NCBI GenBank assembly: GCA_010093685.1
Contig: MU006251.1
Span: 1 to 64,000 of the forward strand
Direction: 5' to 3'
Length of the DNA: 64,000 bases
DNA from: Ophiobolus disseminans
Taxonomy: Eukaryota > Ascomycota > Dothideomycetes > Pleosporales > Phaeosphaeriaceae
Shown: piece by piece, positions 54,069 through 64,000 of the stretch
How positions within the stretch are numbered: the stretch's first letter is position 1
Layout: each line of letters starts with the position of its first letter
The notes under the pieces: generated by a model
The model's database searches: none
Told to the model about the DNA's origin: nothing
The model's input: the letters and a program-made list of their open reading frames with translations, nothing else
Translations under genes and position numbers: made by a program

Positions 54069-55283
54069 CTAATCAGCCCAGCCGCCGAGATGGCTCTTGG
54101 AGAGGGGGGCGACTACGTTCGCAGCATAGCCTCCTTCGACGTTACCTGCGGGAGCGTAATTGCAGACGGTGAACTTATTCATCTTGGAAGGCGCACCGCC
54201 CACAATCATCTTATCACCGCAATCGATGGAGACGCAGCCGACCTTGGTTGTGCCCTTCCAGACGAGCTGTGTTAGATGACCAACTTCGTGGAATACATCA
54301 TCTGGTACATCTGTCTTGCCAAACCAAGGCATCATCGGCTCCATCTCGCCCTTGTACCAGCTCTCCGTGACTCCGGCGGTGGCGTTGAACGCCTCGCCAG
54401 TGACAGTGAAGAGGTTTTGACCCTGGCCAGCATCGTGCAGGAGATAGTGCTTGAAATTGCACCTCTGGGCGGCGAGGCGAGCATTGGACTCACAGGCATC
54501 ATCCCAAGTCAAGGGCTCAGCCTCGTGGTTGGCGCGGGCAGCGTTATGATGGTAGAGCATGGCAGCCGCATACTCAGGTCCAAAAGACAGGTAAGCCTCT
54601 TTAGGACCTTTGACATGGGTGTCAGGGGGAGCGCTTGGCTGAGGGGTCGGTGAAGCGCTAGATGAAGTTGATGCGATATGCAGCGAACTCGTAGCCGGTT
54701 CCGACTTTTGGTCCGACTTAGATGCAGCCGCAGACTTGGACTCTGCTGGCGGAGAAGGAGATGGCGTCGGGTCGGGCTTTGGGTCAGGCTTGGGGCTTGG
54801 CGCGGGTGCGACCTTTGACGAAGACACTGACGACGACGACGATTTCGGATTCGGTTTGGGTGCAGACGTAGGTGAAGGAATGGGAGACGGCGCTGGCTCT
54901 GGTGTTCGACTGACCAAAGGAAAACCAATAGGTTGGGCATGGAACTCGGGGGATGAAGATGCCGACGGCGCTGGCACGGCCACCGACGATGACTGTTTAG
55001 GATGATCCTCTGGTGTAGGAGTGGGAGTGGGAGGCTGGCTGAAGACAGACGATGAAGGCGCAGCGACAGGCGATGAGGATGCGACAGCGGTTGTCGAGAT
55101 GCACGACGAGGTTGAAGTCGCCTGGTCCTCTCCAGCAGTGACGGTGACAACGACAACAACGGTTTCGACTGCGACCTCGACCTCGGTGACGATGTTACGG
55201 CGGTTGCTCAGGTGCGGGTTTAGATGGGGCATTGCGATGGCACCCGCAACAAGAGCAGAAGCGAAGAGAATGGAAGAGTGCAT
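54069..55283 (-). CDS. Secreted CAP-domain (PR-1/SCP) protein, 404 aa
   Basis: ATG 55283 (MHSSILFASALVAGAIA) is the first in-frame ATG and starts a signal peptide. A Val/Thr-rich segment and about 150 residues of Ser/Pro/Lys/Ala repeats (likely O-glycosylated) follow. The C-terminal CAP domain is at about residues 245-400: MLYHHNAARANHE, LTWDDACESNARLAAQRC, GQNLF, VFHEVGHLTQLVWKGTTKVGC and CNYAPAGN. The His and Glu of the CAP cavity and paired Cys are present. CAP proteins in fungi bind sterols and fatty acids and act at the cell surface (Pry-like) or during host interaction. Single exon; the low-complexity linker accounts for the unusual length. Confidence 0.92.
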   Translation of the reverse strand: MHSSILFASALVAGAIAMPHLNPHLSNRRNIVTEVEVAVETVVVVVTVTAGEDQATSTSSCISTTAVASSSPVAAPSSSVFSQPPTPTPTPEDHPKQSSSVAVPAPSASSSPEFHAQPIGFPLVSRTPEPAPSPIPSPTSAPKPNPKSSSSSVSSSKVAPAPSPKPDPKPDPTPSPSPPAESKSAAASKSDQKSEPATSSLHIASTSSSASPTPQPSAPPDTHVKGPKEAYLSFGPEYAAAMLYHHNAARANHEAEPLTWDDACESNARLAAQRCNFKHYLLHDAGQGQNLFTVTGEAFNATAGVTESWYKGEMEPMMPWFGKTDVPDDVFHEVGHLTQLVWKGTTKVGCVSIDCGDKMIVGGAPSKMNKFTVCNYAPAGNVEGGYAANVVAPLSKSHLGGWAD

Positions 55284-57450
55284 CGTGGTGGTATCCAAAC
55301 AGCTTAGGCCTTGTGGTGGGAGTTCTGGTGATGATGGGTATGCCGATCACCTTTTGTGTCGGTCCAGAAGAACTGTATACAGGTCAGCGAAGACAGTCGT
55401 GGTGAAGAAGACGTGTACAAGCGCGTCGCTTTATACGCGACCGCTGGTTTGCCACTGTTCAGGGCGGCGTGAAGTGACAGTGAATTGGGATCGCTTACAA
55501 GAATGTCTCCACGGAGCGGTTACCGTCTCGTAGAGTGCGACGGGTGCGCGGTTGAGACAAAGAAATCGTATGCTGGACAGAAAAAGGTAATGAACGTGGT
55601 CCCGTTCAGGCAAGCTGGACAGGGAAGGGTGCGGTCGAAAGGAATGTGTGGTGGGGTGTTCAAGAGATGGAGAGGGTGAGACACGGGGCGCGGAGAAGTG
55701 CTATATCAATTGAAAAAGGGCGCTAATGAGATGAGGCAGGCGCGACTGCCTTTGCAATGACGCAGGGCACCACAATACGATTCCGAGCTGCGACTACCAG
55801 ACGGAGATTCGCGGGTACAAACAGCGTCTCGACCGAGTGATGGTGTAATTAGCGCATACAGAGTAATGCAGCGAGTGCGATAGTACCTAACGCGTGTAGT
55901 ACAGGCCCTTCCTTTGTATGGACCTGATTTCCAGGCCTTACAAGAAGCATAGTCATGACATTCACATCTCCACGATCCCGCTCGCCGGGACAGCGCACCA
56001 GCAGCTGCGATGCAAACAGACATTTGCCACCCCCGCAACAAGAAGATAGCCAAGTGAAAGAGCCAGCCAGCGTTTGGTGAAGGGAGGTATCGGCAGCAGT
56101 GAGGCAGTTGCGCATCATGAGCATGCTGCTGTTTGGACATGTCAACCACTTAGCGCAGGGATGTTTACGACGACTGTGCATGGGTGGGGGCTTGGCAAGT
56201 ACCTCCGCGCTACAAGGGAAGGCGCCGTCAACCCCTCACTTCATCTGACACTGTACCACCGACACATGCACTCTCAAACACAGACCGCGGCAAACCGGAA
56301 GATCGTGGGTGGAAACTCGCCAAAAAGGGCACGCTTGGATGTTTGAACGGCCTCAACCTCGGGGTGTCATGGCCGACTCGACCTTGTTTGTGCGACACAG
56401 CAAACGCTTTGCGAACAATGCGAGTACCAACGGCTGTCACGAGGACGGAGACTAGGTACGCCATCTCGACGGACGTACACTGATCTACTAGGTCCATCTT
56501 ATTCTGCTTTTGTCCGCTTGGGATGCTGTCTAAGCTAGGTAGGGTCTACAGCCTGTATTTCCTCGCCGCTTCTTGAAATAATGCCTATTTCACACCTCAT
56601 TTCCTTCCTTGGAAGCTCGAACCCCTTTCAAACGAAAGACACATGACAGATGTTGAGCCCAGTAGTCTCCCACACCTTCATGTTGCATGCGTAGTTTGAC
56701 ATTGGAGCCGAGCATAGGGCGTCCGGTCTAGACTGATATCTATCGATGCCCAGAGTGGTACCATGCACCAGATTTTACCATCGTCACGCTCAAGCCGCAA
56801 ACAATCATCCCATCAAGGCAAAAACATTCTATAATCCATGCTATCCGAGATCTCCCTTTCCGCACACATACCCCTTCTGGTGAGCTGTCTATCCCTCCCA
56901 ACAGTCCGGACAGCTTTGATACCAAAACCGCACGTGGAGCGTCATAAGCCTTTTAACGAGCATCATTCGTGCAACGTCGTTCCCAAGATAGGCAAGATCT
57001 GCACTCGTCTCGGAGAGACACGCAGTCCGTGGACTCGGGCCTGGGCTTGTCACTCTCGAAGAAGAAAGACAGGGAAAGTCGAGTCGACGCCACGCCATGC
57101 CGCGGAGTGGGTGAGATGGTCAGAAGACATGCGACTTGTCTTAAAGCGGTGGTACGAGAGGTACGGCTAGATCTGTGGATGCAAGCGGACTGTTTAGTGG
57201 CGGGTGCACATCATAGATCTAGATTGTACGGCTGTTATGAGAGAATTGACTAGGTGAGCGTACGGCGACTTTGCCTTGGTGAACCGGTGCTGTGGGACAA
57301 AGCCGGCAGATATTCAGAACGTTACTATCTAACAAGCTACTCAATCGAATAAGCAGAAATGTGAAATCCAACATCCTCTCTGCTAGACTACGCCTGCAGC
57401 CCCCGCTATCCGGGCGTAGGATAGCCAACTTGCACCCCCGCAACACCGAT
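55284..57450. other. Gene-poor intergenic region
   Basis: About 2.2 kb upstream of the CAP gene. It should include its promoter. No recognisable gene, RNA or repeat; short frames on both strands lack domains. Confidence 0.4.
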
Positions 57451-59100
57451 ACGTGTACGAGATGGCGCCCATCAAAGGCGCACGCAACAAGGCCAAGCTT
57501 GCGTTACATAGGGCAAGCGTCGCTGCACACATTCTCTAACAGGGCGCGCGATTTACCTACTTCAATAACCTTCGCGAATGGCTACAGCAGAACGTTCCGG
57601 AATGCAAGATTATAAACTCTACTCCACTCTGAGAGTTTGTTAGAGATATCAGTTACGACCTGTTCAAGGCGCGGACCACCACGAGCGGAGTCACTCAAAC
57701 AGCGCCCCTCGCCCAAACAGTCCTCACCTAAACAACGCCCATCCCATCCACACAGGAACGGAACACGGTCAGCAACCTGCCTCGGAGGTGTTATACAACA
57801 GCGACTCTGAGCGCGAGTGCAGGCGGCGTATGTCGCGAGAAACAGCAACATGTTGCATGCTAGCGGACATCCGTTACAGGACGAGGTGATGCGACACCCG
57901 ATACTATACATTGTTCCAAGAAAGAGCGTCGACATACAGCAATGTAGGAGAGCTGCTGGGCTTGCTCGTTTGGACTCACACCCAGGAGTACCACTGCGAC
58001 ATGAGGTCTACGAGAGCGCCGCATTGGACTTCAACTTCATAGATGCGGGCGTATATTCGAAATCCTCACTGACACAAGGATCACAACCACCCTCACTACC
58101 ATCTGCACCGCCATCTATAGTGCCCAAGATGTCCAGGCTGCTATGCAGTTTGAACCCGCATACGGTGACAGCTCCGTTCGGAGGAAAGCCTGGCTACTTA
58201 GACACAAGTCGCGTAAAGTACTCACGCGTGACTGGGTGGATGAAGGTATACGGAAATCGATCGCTGTTATCGCAAGGGCCTTCTTACACGCCAGCCAAGA
58301 GGTTCGCTAGTCTCTATCTAGGCTTCACGTCATATAATTACTGTGCAAAGGTTGTATCAGCTATGCCCATTCGCCTCACGTATCCCTTAGGAGAGCCCTA
58401 ATTCGAAGCGGTCTCGCATTTTGCACTGAGCATCCACTTTCGGTCTAATTGCTACATGGTGCTGCCACTCAGCCTATGATTCACAGGTGGCAAAGTCTAC
58501 ACTAGCAGGCGAAAGGAGTTGTATAGCTCGAAATAACTTCAGTGGGGCTAGAGAGTCTCTGCGACTCGAGACGTGGCAATGAAGTTCATGCAATCTCCGA
58601 TATTAAAGATTGCTGATGCTGTGCCACTGGATCAGTTCGACGCAGCGAACAGGCGGAACAATAACACTGGTGCGCTGCCAGATTCCTGGCGCCGATACGA
58701 AACAACATGGAACTTGGGAGCGACGCTCTCGCAAGCGGAATACATGATGACTAGACGGTCGGTTGCGCTTTCACAAGGTTGGTAAATCACAAAGGCATAC
58801 ACGAACGGGTTTCATCGCTTCAGTTTAATACCTATGCTTATGTGCAAACTGATGGACGTGCGCCATATTGCTGTTTCCAGAGGATCTCTCTACTCTCACC
58901 ATGCTACCTTCCCAAGCTTTATATCATCAGTGTTAACAAACGTATCTCGCCTTGAGCGAACCCGCATACGAATGCTAGGGCTCGTCAGTGTCGCGCAGCA
59001 GTACAACGGTCTGCATGCCGCAAACCTTGGAAGCGAGACGACGCGCACCTCGCCCGTCAAAGCTCACATAACATAAGTGTCGCTTAGCTTAGAAAGTTAG
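57451..59100 (+). pseudogene. Possible decayed gene(s)
   Basis: Several plus-strand stretches read like protein but are interrupted. Around 57545-57630 there is TYFNNLREWLQQNVPECKII followed by a stop where Trp would fit. Around 58065-58320 there is TRITTTLTTICTAIYSAQD and then VLTRDWVDEGIRKSIAVIA. Around 58573-58785 there is ADAVPLDQFDAANRRNNN. I cannot place them in a family or join them into one frame. The composition is normal rather than RIP-like. This is a tentative call. Confidence 0.3.
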
Positions 59101-59323
59101 GAAAGATCTAACTACCTGTTTTTAGGGTGTACTTGCGGCTGACGATGATCGAAAAGGGCGCTGCGAGTTGTGGAAGGAAGCACCTTCCTTATCCGGCCGC
59201 AGGACAGCTCCCCGCCGATAACCGGCATTAGTCAGCGTGCTTCCAGGAATTAGTCCCCAGCTTCCACGAGTCGTCACCACCTTGACAAACCTCAACGAAC
59301 AGCAAGGAGGAGACGACATCAAT

Positions 59324-60937
59324 ATGGCTCACGATAATGGAAGTCAACCTTCTACGGCTGAGGAGAGGACGCCGCTCCTGCCCCACGATAAGCTGAAGAA
59401 AACTGGCGGGAATTCGATTTTGCCTCTCCTCCTACTCTCTGGATTTCTAATCTCTTTGACCTTTGGCATCACGCAGGTTCCCATTCTATATGTCTTCCGT
59501 GTCATGACATGCGACGCATACTACGAAAAGCACACACCCGACCCCAGCGCTATCGATCGATGCGCAAAGCACGAGATCGAAGCAGGAGCATCACGTGCCT
59601 TTGCTGTGCTTTCGGCGAGCACCTCCATCTTCGGCCTTGTCAACTTGATGGTTGCTGGATGGACGATCAAGCGACTGGGGGTCAAGCGGGCCCTCATCAT
59701 CCAGGTGTTTTGGCCCGCTGTGCGCGTGTTCTTTCAAATCATTGGCATCATGAAAGGAAGCAACACAGGAATCGCGATCGTGCAGGCATCGCAGATTCTA
59801 ACAGTCTTCGGCGGACCAAACGGCTATGTTCTCTGCCTCAACTCATTTGTGGCAGACGTCGTGGGTCATGAGGCGCGAACAGGCGCGCTCGGAAGACTTC
59901 AAGGCCTCATGTTCATCGGAGCTGCCATTGGATTCCTCATCGGAGGCGTGGTTGGCGATGCGTTTGGTGTAATCGAACCATTCCACATGGCTTTCATATC
60001 GTTTTTGGTGTGCTGTGTGTATGTTGCACTGGCACTCCCCGCTACTGCTCCACCCGAAACAAGAAACGACACACCCTCCCGGCAAGTGCTTGGGATTTCC
60101 CGCTTCTTTGGTCCCTTACGCATATTCACTCCACAAAAATGGGTTCTTCCCGACGGTCGAACCACTACACAGTTTGGCGCGTTAACGCTAGGCATTGGAG
60201 TATTTCTAGGCATTCTTGCGACTGGGTACATCACAATTCTCTTGCAGCAATACGCAACATCCAGATTCCACTTTGGAACGAAAGACAACGGTTACCTTAT
60301 CTTCATTTACTTCTCCCTCCGTGGCGCGTTCCTTTCTCTGCTGTTTCCGCGCATTATTGCACGGGGACGGAAATGGCTGAAGTCTCGCGTTGCGAAGCAG
60401 CAAGACAAATCGCAGAACGACGAATCGCAAGATAACGAACCTCTCATCTCAGACCAGCCTATTGCACCCAATGAAGTGGAGGTTATGGATCCAATGGAGA
60501 ACGAAGAACCACCGAACCCAGCACCGCAAGATGAGCAGGAAACATTTGCATTCGACCTCTTCTATGCACGGTTTAGCGTCCTTCTCGATGCAATACTCAC
60601 GGGCGCCGCCATGTTTGTTACGCAGGGCTGGCAGATGTACATTGTTGCGCTCATTTTACCTTTTTCTGCAGGTACAGGCGCGGCATCAAAGGGTACTATT
60701 CTACAGATGCTTCCCAGTAGCGACCGAACTGACGCTCTGAGCGGTATTACGCTGGTGGAGAACATCGCGCGATTATCTACGACAGCCGTGTTCGGGCTAG
60801 TGTTTTCTGCGCTAGCAAATGTTGGAAAGAGCCATTTAGTCTTCATCTGCAATGCCAGTGTTGCTCTGCTAGCTTTTATCATCCTTTGCCTCTCGCGATT
60901 CCCTCCGCAGGGTAGCAAGAGGGCCGAGCATGTTTAA
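59324..60937 (+). CDS. MFS transporter, 537 aa
   Basis: Single exon; ATG 59324 is the first in-frame ATG. The N-terminus EERTPLLPHDK is an acidic dileucine sorting signal often seen on vacuolar/endosomal carriers. Twelve hydrophobic helices are visible (for example ILPLLLLSGFLISLTFGI, LMFIGAAIGFLIGGVVGDAF, FGALTLGIGVFLGILATGYI and VALLAFIILCLSRF). A long acidic cytosolic loop (about residues 365-405) separates the later helices. The GHEARTGALGRLQG region corresponds to the MFS loop motif between TM4 and TM5. Substrate unknown; similar fungal carriers are annotated as tetracycline-resistance-like. The neighbour downstream is a secreted beta-galactosidase, but a functional link is not shown. 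Confidence 0.85.
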   Translation: MAHDNGSQPSTAEERTPLLPHDKLKKTGGNSILPLLLLSGFLISLTFGITQVPILYVFRVMTCDAYYEKHTPDPSAIDRCAKHEIEAGASRAFAVLSASTSIFGLVNLMVAGWTIKRLGVKRALIIQVFWPAVRVFFQIIGIMKGSNTGIAIVQASQILTVFGGPNGYVLCLNSFVADVVGHEARTGALGRLQGLMFIGAAIGFLIGGVVGDAFGVIEPFHMAFISFLVCCVYVALALPATAPPETRNDTPSRQVLGISRFFGPLRIFTPQKWVLPDGRTTTQFGALTLGIGVFLGILATGYITILLQQYATSRFHFGTKDNGYLIFIYFSLRGAFLSLLFPRIIARGRKWLKSRVAKQQDKSQNDESQDNEPLISDQPIAPNEVEVMDPMENEEPPNPAPQDEQETFAFDLFYARFSVLLDAILTGAAMFVTQGWQMYIVALILPFSAGTGAASKGTILQMLPSSDRTDALSGITLVENIARLSTTAVFGLVFSALANVGKSHLVFICNASVALLAFIILCLSRFPPQGSKRAEHV

Positions 60938-61479
60938 GGTAAGCAGGACAGCGACGGTCGTGACAGCTTGCTCGTTCGCTCTACTAGCGACTCGTAATCC
61001 ATTTTAGGACTGCTAGATTACATGAAAGAGAAATTTCCTTAATCAAAGGGCGGCAGAACATGCGCAAACATCCGGGATGACCACAGACTAACCAGCATCG
61101 TTGATAGATTAAGCTGGTTCATTATCTACCGAGCGTACGATATAGGATTCGCTGATGCTTCCATCGCATGTTGTGCAGTGGAGTTCAACACCCTTGCGGT
61201 ATCTAGGAACTTCGTCCCGGAGTGTTGAGTGCGGCTCCAAATTAAGCGTGCACCCCGCACCCAGCGGAAGGGGAATTTTCCGGCTCCATCCCGGATCTAG
61301 CAACAACGACTACGATCACGACAGAAGGATTTTGCGTTCATCATATACATCAGTTATAAGAGTAGTCAACAAGATGGCGACCAGGCCAGTCTCGCGAGCT
61401 CATACCTATCAATTGACGGCAACGATAGATTACGTCGAGATCGACTTCGCTGCGCTTGACGTGAGACCATAACGACAAA
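60938..61479. other. Intergenic region, no gene seen
   Basis: 540 bp containing the MFS 3' UTR and the beta-galactosidase promoter. Nothing specific recognised. Confidence 0.4.
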
Positions 61480-64000
61480 ATGAGGGGATATCGCCTCCTT
61501 TCGAGGCTCGCGATATCGTTGCTTCCCTTTCAAGCCTGTGTGCAGGCCTTGGGCGGAAGACCAGGTGATTTCGTCATCCCTGAGAAGCGTGCACCTTTAC
61601 AAGACATCGTGGGTTGCTTTCGTCCAACTTGGTCACGATGGATACTAAGAATATGGAAAAGGTTACATGGGACGAGCACTCACTCTTCGTTCATGGAAAA
61701 CGCATAATCTTCTGGGGAGGCGAGGTACATCCCTTTCGGTAGGTCAGCCCTCATCAAGAAGACATGTCGCTTACTCTTCCACAGTCTCCCCGTACCTAGC
61801 CTATGGCTAGATATATTTCAGAAGATCAAAGCCATGGGATATAATGGTGTTTCATTCTACTCCGCTTGGGCGCTCCATGAGCCTAAGCCTGGCCACTTCA
61901 GCGCCGAAGGAATTTTCGAGTGGGAGCCCTTTTTCGATGCTGCCGAGAAAGCGGGCGTTTATCTTGTCGCTGTGGGTGGCCTCCTTCACGTTGAACCTTA
62001 CCTTCACTGACAACACTTGTTTCCAGCGCACGGGCCCTTACATTAACGCGGAAGTCACTGGTGGTGGCTTTCCCGGCTGGCTTCAGCGTATTTCAGGAAA
62101 TTTGCGCACACCGGATGCCGACTATCAGCAAGCCTCCAAGAACTATATTGAGTCAATTACACCCATCATGGCAAAAGCACAAATAACGAATGGAGGCCCC
62201 ATCATTCTATTCCAGCCCGAGAACGAGTACTCAATGGCTATCAACAACATCACCTACCCGGATGCTGATTACATGAACAATCTCATGAAACAAGTCAGAG
62301 ATCTTGGCATTGTGGTTCCACTGATCAACAATGTTGCATGGCCGAACGGTGCAAACGCACCAGGAACAGATGCTCCGGTCGATATCTATGGGCATGACTC
62401 TTATCCACTGGGCATGAACTGCACAGACCCATCCTTCTGGCTCGACAACGCTCTTCCGGCCGATTGGCGGAAGACACACTTGGAGCAGAGCCCCAACACC
62501 CCGTACATGCTTGTTGAATACCAAGGTGGAGCATTTCAACCGTGGGGTGGCGATGGATTTGAAAAATGTGCCGCTTTTACGAATCATGAGTTTGAGCGCG
62601 TCTTTTACAAGAACAATATAGCTGCTGGGGCGACCATCTTCAACGTGTATATGACGTTTGGAGGTACTAACTGGGGTAACCTGGGACACGCTGACGGGTA
62701 CACATCATACGACTATGGTGCAGCCATTACCGAGGAGCGTCAGGTCCACCGGGAGAAATACAGTGAAGCGAAGCTTATTGCAAACTTTGTGCACGCTTCG
62801 CCGGCTTTGGCTACTGCTGTCCCTGGTTACAATACTACCGGAGTGTACGCGGATAATGCGGCTATTACAGTCACTCCACTATTCAGCAACAGAACGAACT
62901 TCTATGTTACGCGTCAAACGCGATACAACTCTCTGGCCTCAACTCCATACAAGCTCCGTATACAGACAAGCGCAGGTAATCTAACCATTCCACAGCTTGG
63001 CGGATCGCTGTCTCTAAATGGCCGCGACACCAAGATCCACGTCACAGACTACGACATCGGAGGCTTCAATCTCCTGTACTCGACCGCCGAAATTTTCACG
63101 TGGAAGAAGTACGGGAGCCGCGTGGTTCTGGTTGTTCATGGCGGCCCGAATGAGCTACATGAGCTGGCTGTGTCCAAAACGAGCGGCGCGACCTCAGTCG
63201 AAGGATCAGGTGTCAAGTTCTCGAATCGAGACAGCAACACGATCTTACAGTGGGATACGAGCAATAAAAGACGAACGGTGCGCATTGGATCGGATCTGTA
63301 CATCATCATACTCGATCGCAACTCGGCGTATAACTACTGGACTGTAAGCACGTTGCCTGAAGGTAGCTATTCGCATGATGCAACACCGTCTTCGGATCTT
63401 ATCGTGAACCATGGCTATCTGTTGAGGACCGCTGCGGTGACTGGCGGCGTAATCGATTTGGTTGGCGACGTAAACTCTACAACTACTATCGAGGTGGTGG
63501 GTGGAGCACACGAGGGCATCGCGGGCCTCACCTTCAACGGAGAAAAGCTGGAAATCAAGTACGACCGCAATGGCTTTCTTAGCGCCACATTACCTTTCGC
63601 AGCCCCCGACATCAAGCTGCCAAACATCAATTCGTTGAGCTGGAAGTACGTGAACACTGTCCCTGAGCTTCAAGCTTCGTACGACGACTCTTTGTGGGTC
63701 GATGCAAACCACACCTCGACGAAAAACACTTACTGGCCTCTCACCACTCCCACTGTCCTCTGGGGCGCCGAATACGGCTTCAACGCCGGTTCGCTCATAA
63801 CGCGCGGCCACTTCGTTGCTACTGGGAACGAGAGTTTGATCCATCTGAACGTGAACGGCGGGTCAGCTTTCGCATGCTCTGCTTGGATCAATGAGACGTT
63901 CATCGGATCGTGGGACGGTAAGGGCGGAACGGCAATTGCCAACCTCACACTTGAAGTTCCTCGATTGGAACGTGGAAAGAACTACGTGCTCACGGTACTA
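61480..64000 (+). CDS. Beta-galactosidase, GH35 (3' end outside window)
   Basis: Partial model: join(61480..61608,61662..61738,61785..61971,62027..>64000). The introns are 53, 46 and 55 bp (donors gtgggt, gtaggt, gtgggt). The signal peptide is MRGYRLLSRLAISLLPF and onward. The GH35 barrel shows IIFWGGEVHPFR, MGYNGVSFYSAWALHEP, RTGPYINAEVTGGG, and ILFQPENEYS with the acid/base Glu; LVEYQGGAFQPWGG carries the nucleophile Glu; NVYMTFGGTNWG closes the barrel. Beta-sandwich domains follow. About 790 residues are present; fungal members are about 1000, so roughly 200 are missing. The enzyme is secreted and removes terminal beta-galactose from plant polysaccharides such as pectin side chains and xyloglucan. 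Confidence 0.95.

Noticed and set aside
54509..55159. 216-codon minus-strand Arg/Leu/Pro-rich ORF
   Set aside because: A frame shadow of the low-complexity linker of the CAP gene.
57817..58401. 194-codon plus-strand ORF
   Set aside because: The more protein-like text in this region switches among other frames, so this single ORF is not convincing as a gene.
1..64000. tRNA, rRNA and CRISPR arrays
   Set aside because: No T-arm-like sequence in a plausible tRNA context, no rRNA similarity and no regularly spaced repeats were noticed; a covariance-model scan would be needed to exclude tRNAs.

Overview
The window looks like a piece of a filamentous ascomycete chromosome, most likely a dothideomycete-type Pezizomycotina fungus (inference). 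The evidence is dense short genes with 44-61 bp GT-AG introns and ctaac/ctgac-like branch sites, a HET-domain gene, a CAP-domain secreted protein, a PUF protein, Gpi13, and transposon relics bearing the TpA-rich, stop-rich signature of repeat-induced point mutation (RIP). No prokaryotic features, rRNA or tRNA were recognised. Exon joins below were worked out by eye from splice sites, reading-frame phase and family resemblance; the arithmetic was checked for each joined model.

Layout. 1-4.7 kb is a RIP-decayed repeat block: a Tad1-like LINE ORF1 relic on the minus strand, a 391 bp hAT-type MITE nested in it with a perfect 8 bp target duplication, a (GT)n tract, and a dead 1.34 kb Tc1/mariner copy. 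5.4-12.9 kb holds an orphan 716-aa ORF, an F-box gene, a ketopantoate-reductase-like gene and a polytopic membrane protein. 14.0-21.6 kb is housekeeping-like: eIF2D/Tma64, a THEM6-type thioesterase-like protein, and an unknown protein ending in a CaaX box. 20.6-27.4 kb holds a very large PARP-like protein next to a HET-domain gene. 28.0-34.1 kb has an NAD(P)-dependent epimerase-like gene whose first intron appears to be GC-AG, a small secreted protein and an unknown gene. 35.0-45.1 kb carries GPI13, a small single-pass membrane protein and a PUF3-like RNA-binding protein behind a 2.6 kb intergenic region. 46.0-49.4 kb has an alpha/beta hydrolase and a GFA/CENP-V-type protein.

49.6-52.8 kb is an F-box/LRR-type gene broken by a second 1.34 kb Tc1/mariner insertion (TA target duplication) and by in-frame stops. 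54.1-55.3 kb encodes a secreted CAP protein. 55.3-59.3 kb is gene-poor with coding-like but stop-interrupted stretches. The window ends with an MFS transporter and a GH35 beta-galactosidase truncated by the window edge.

Most genes are independent, single-copy eukaryotic genes and there is no operon logic. The points most worth a second look are the single-exon 1454-aa PARP-like protein beside a HET gene, the CaaX-tailed unknown, the GC-AG intron, the stop-free in-frame intron in the PUF gene, and the nested-transposon/RIP history at both element sites.
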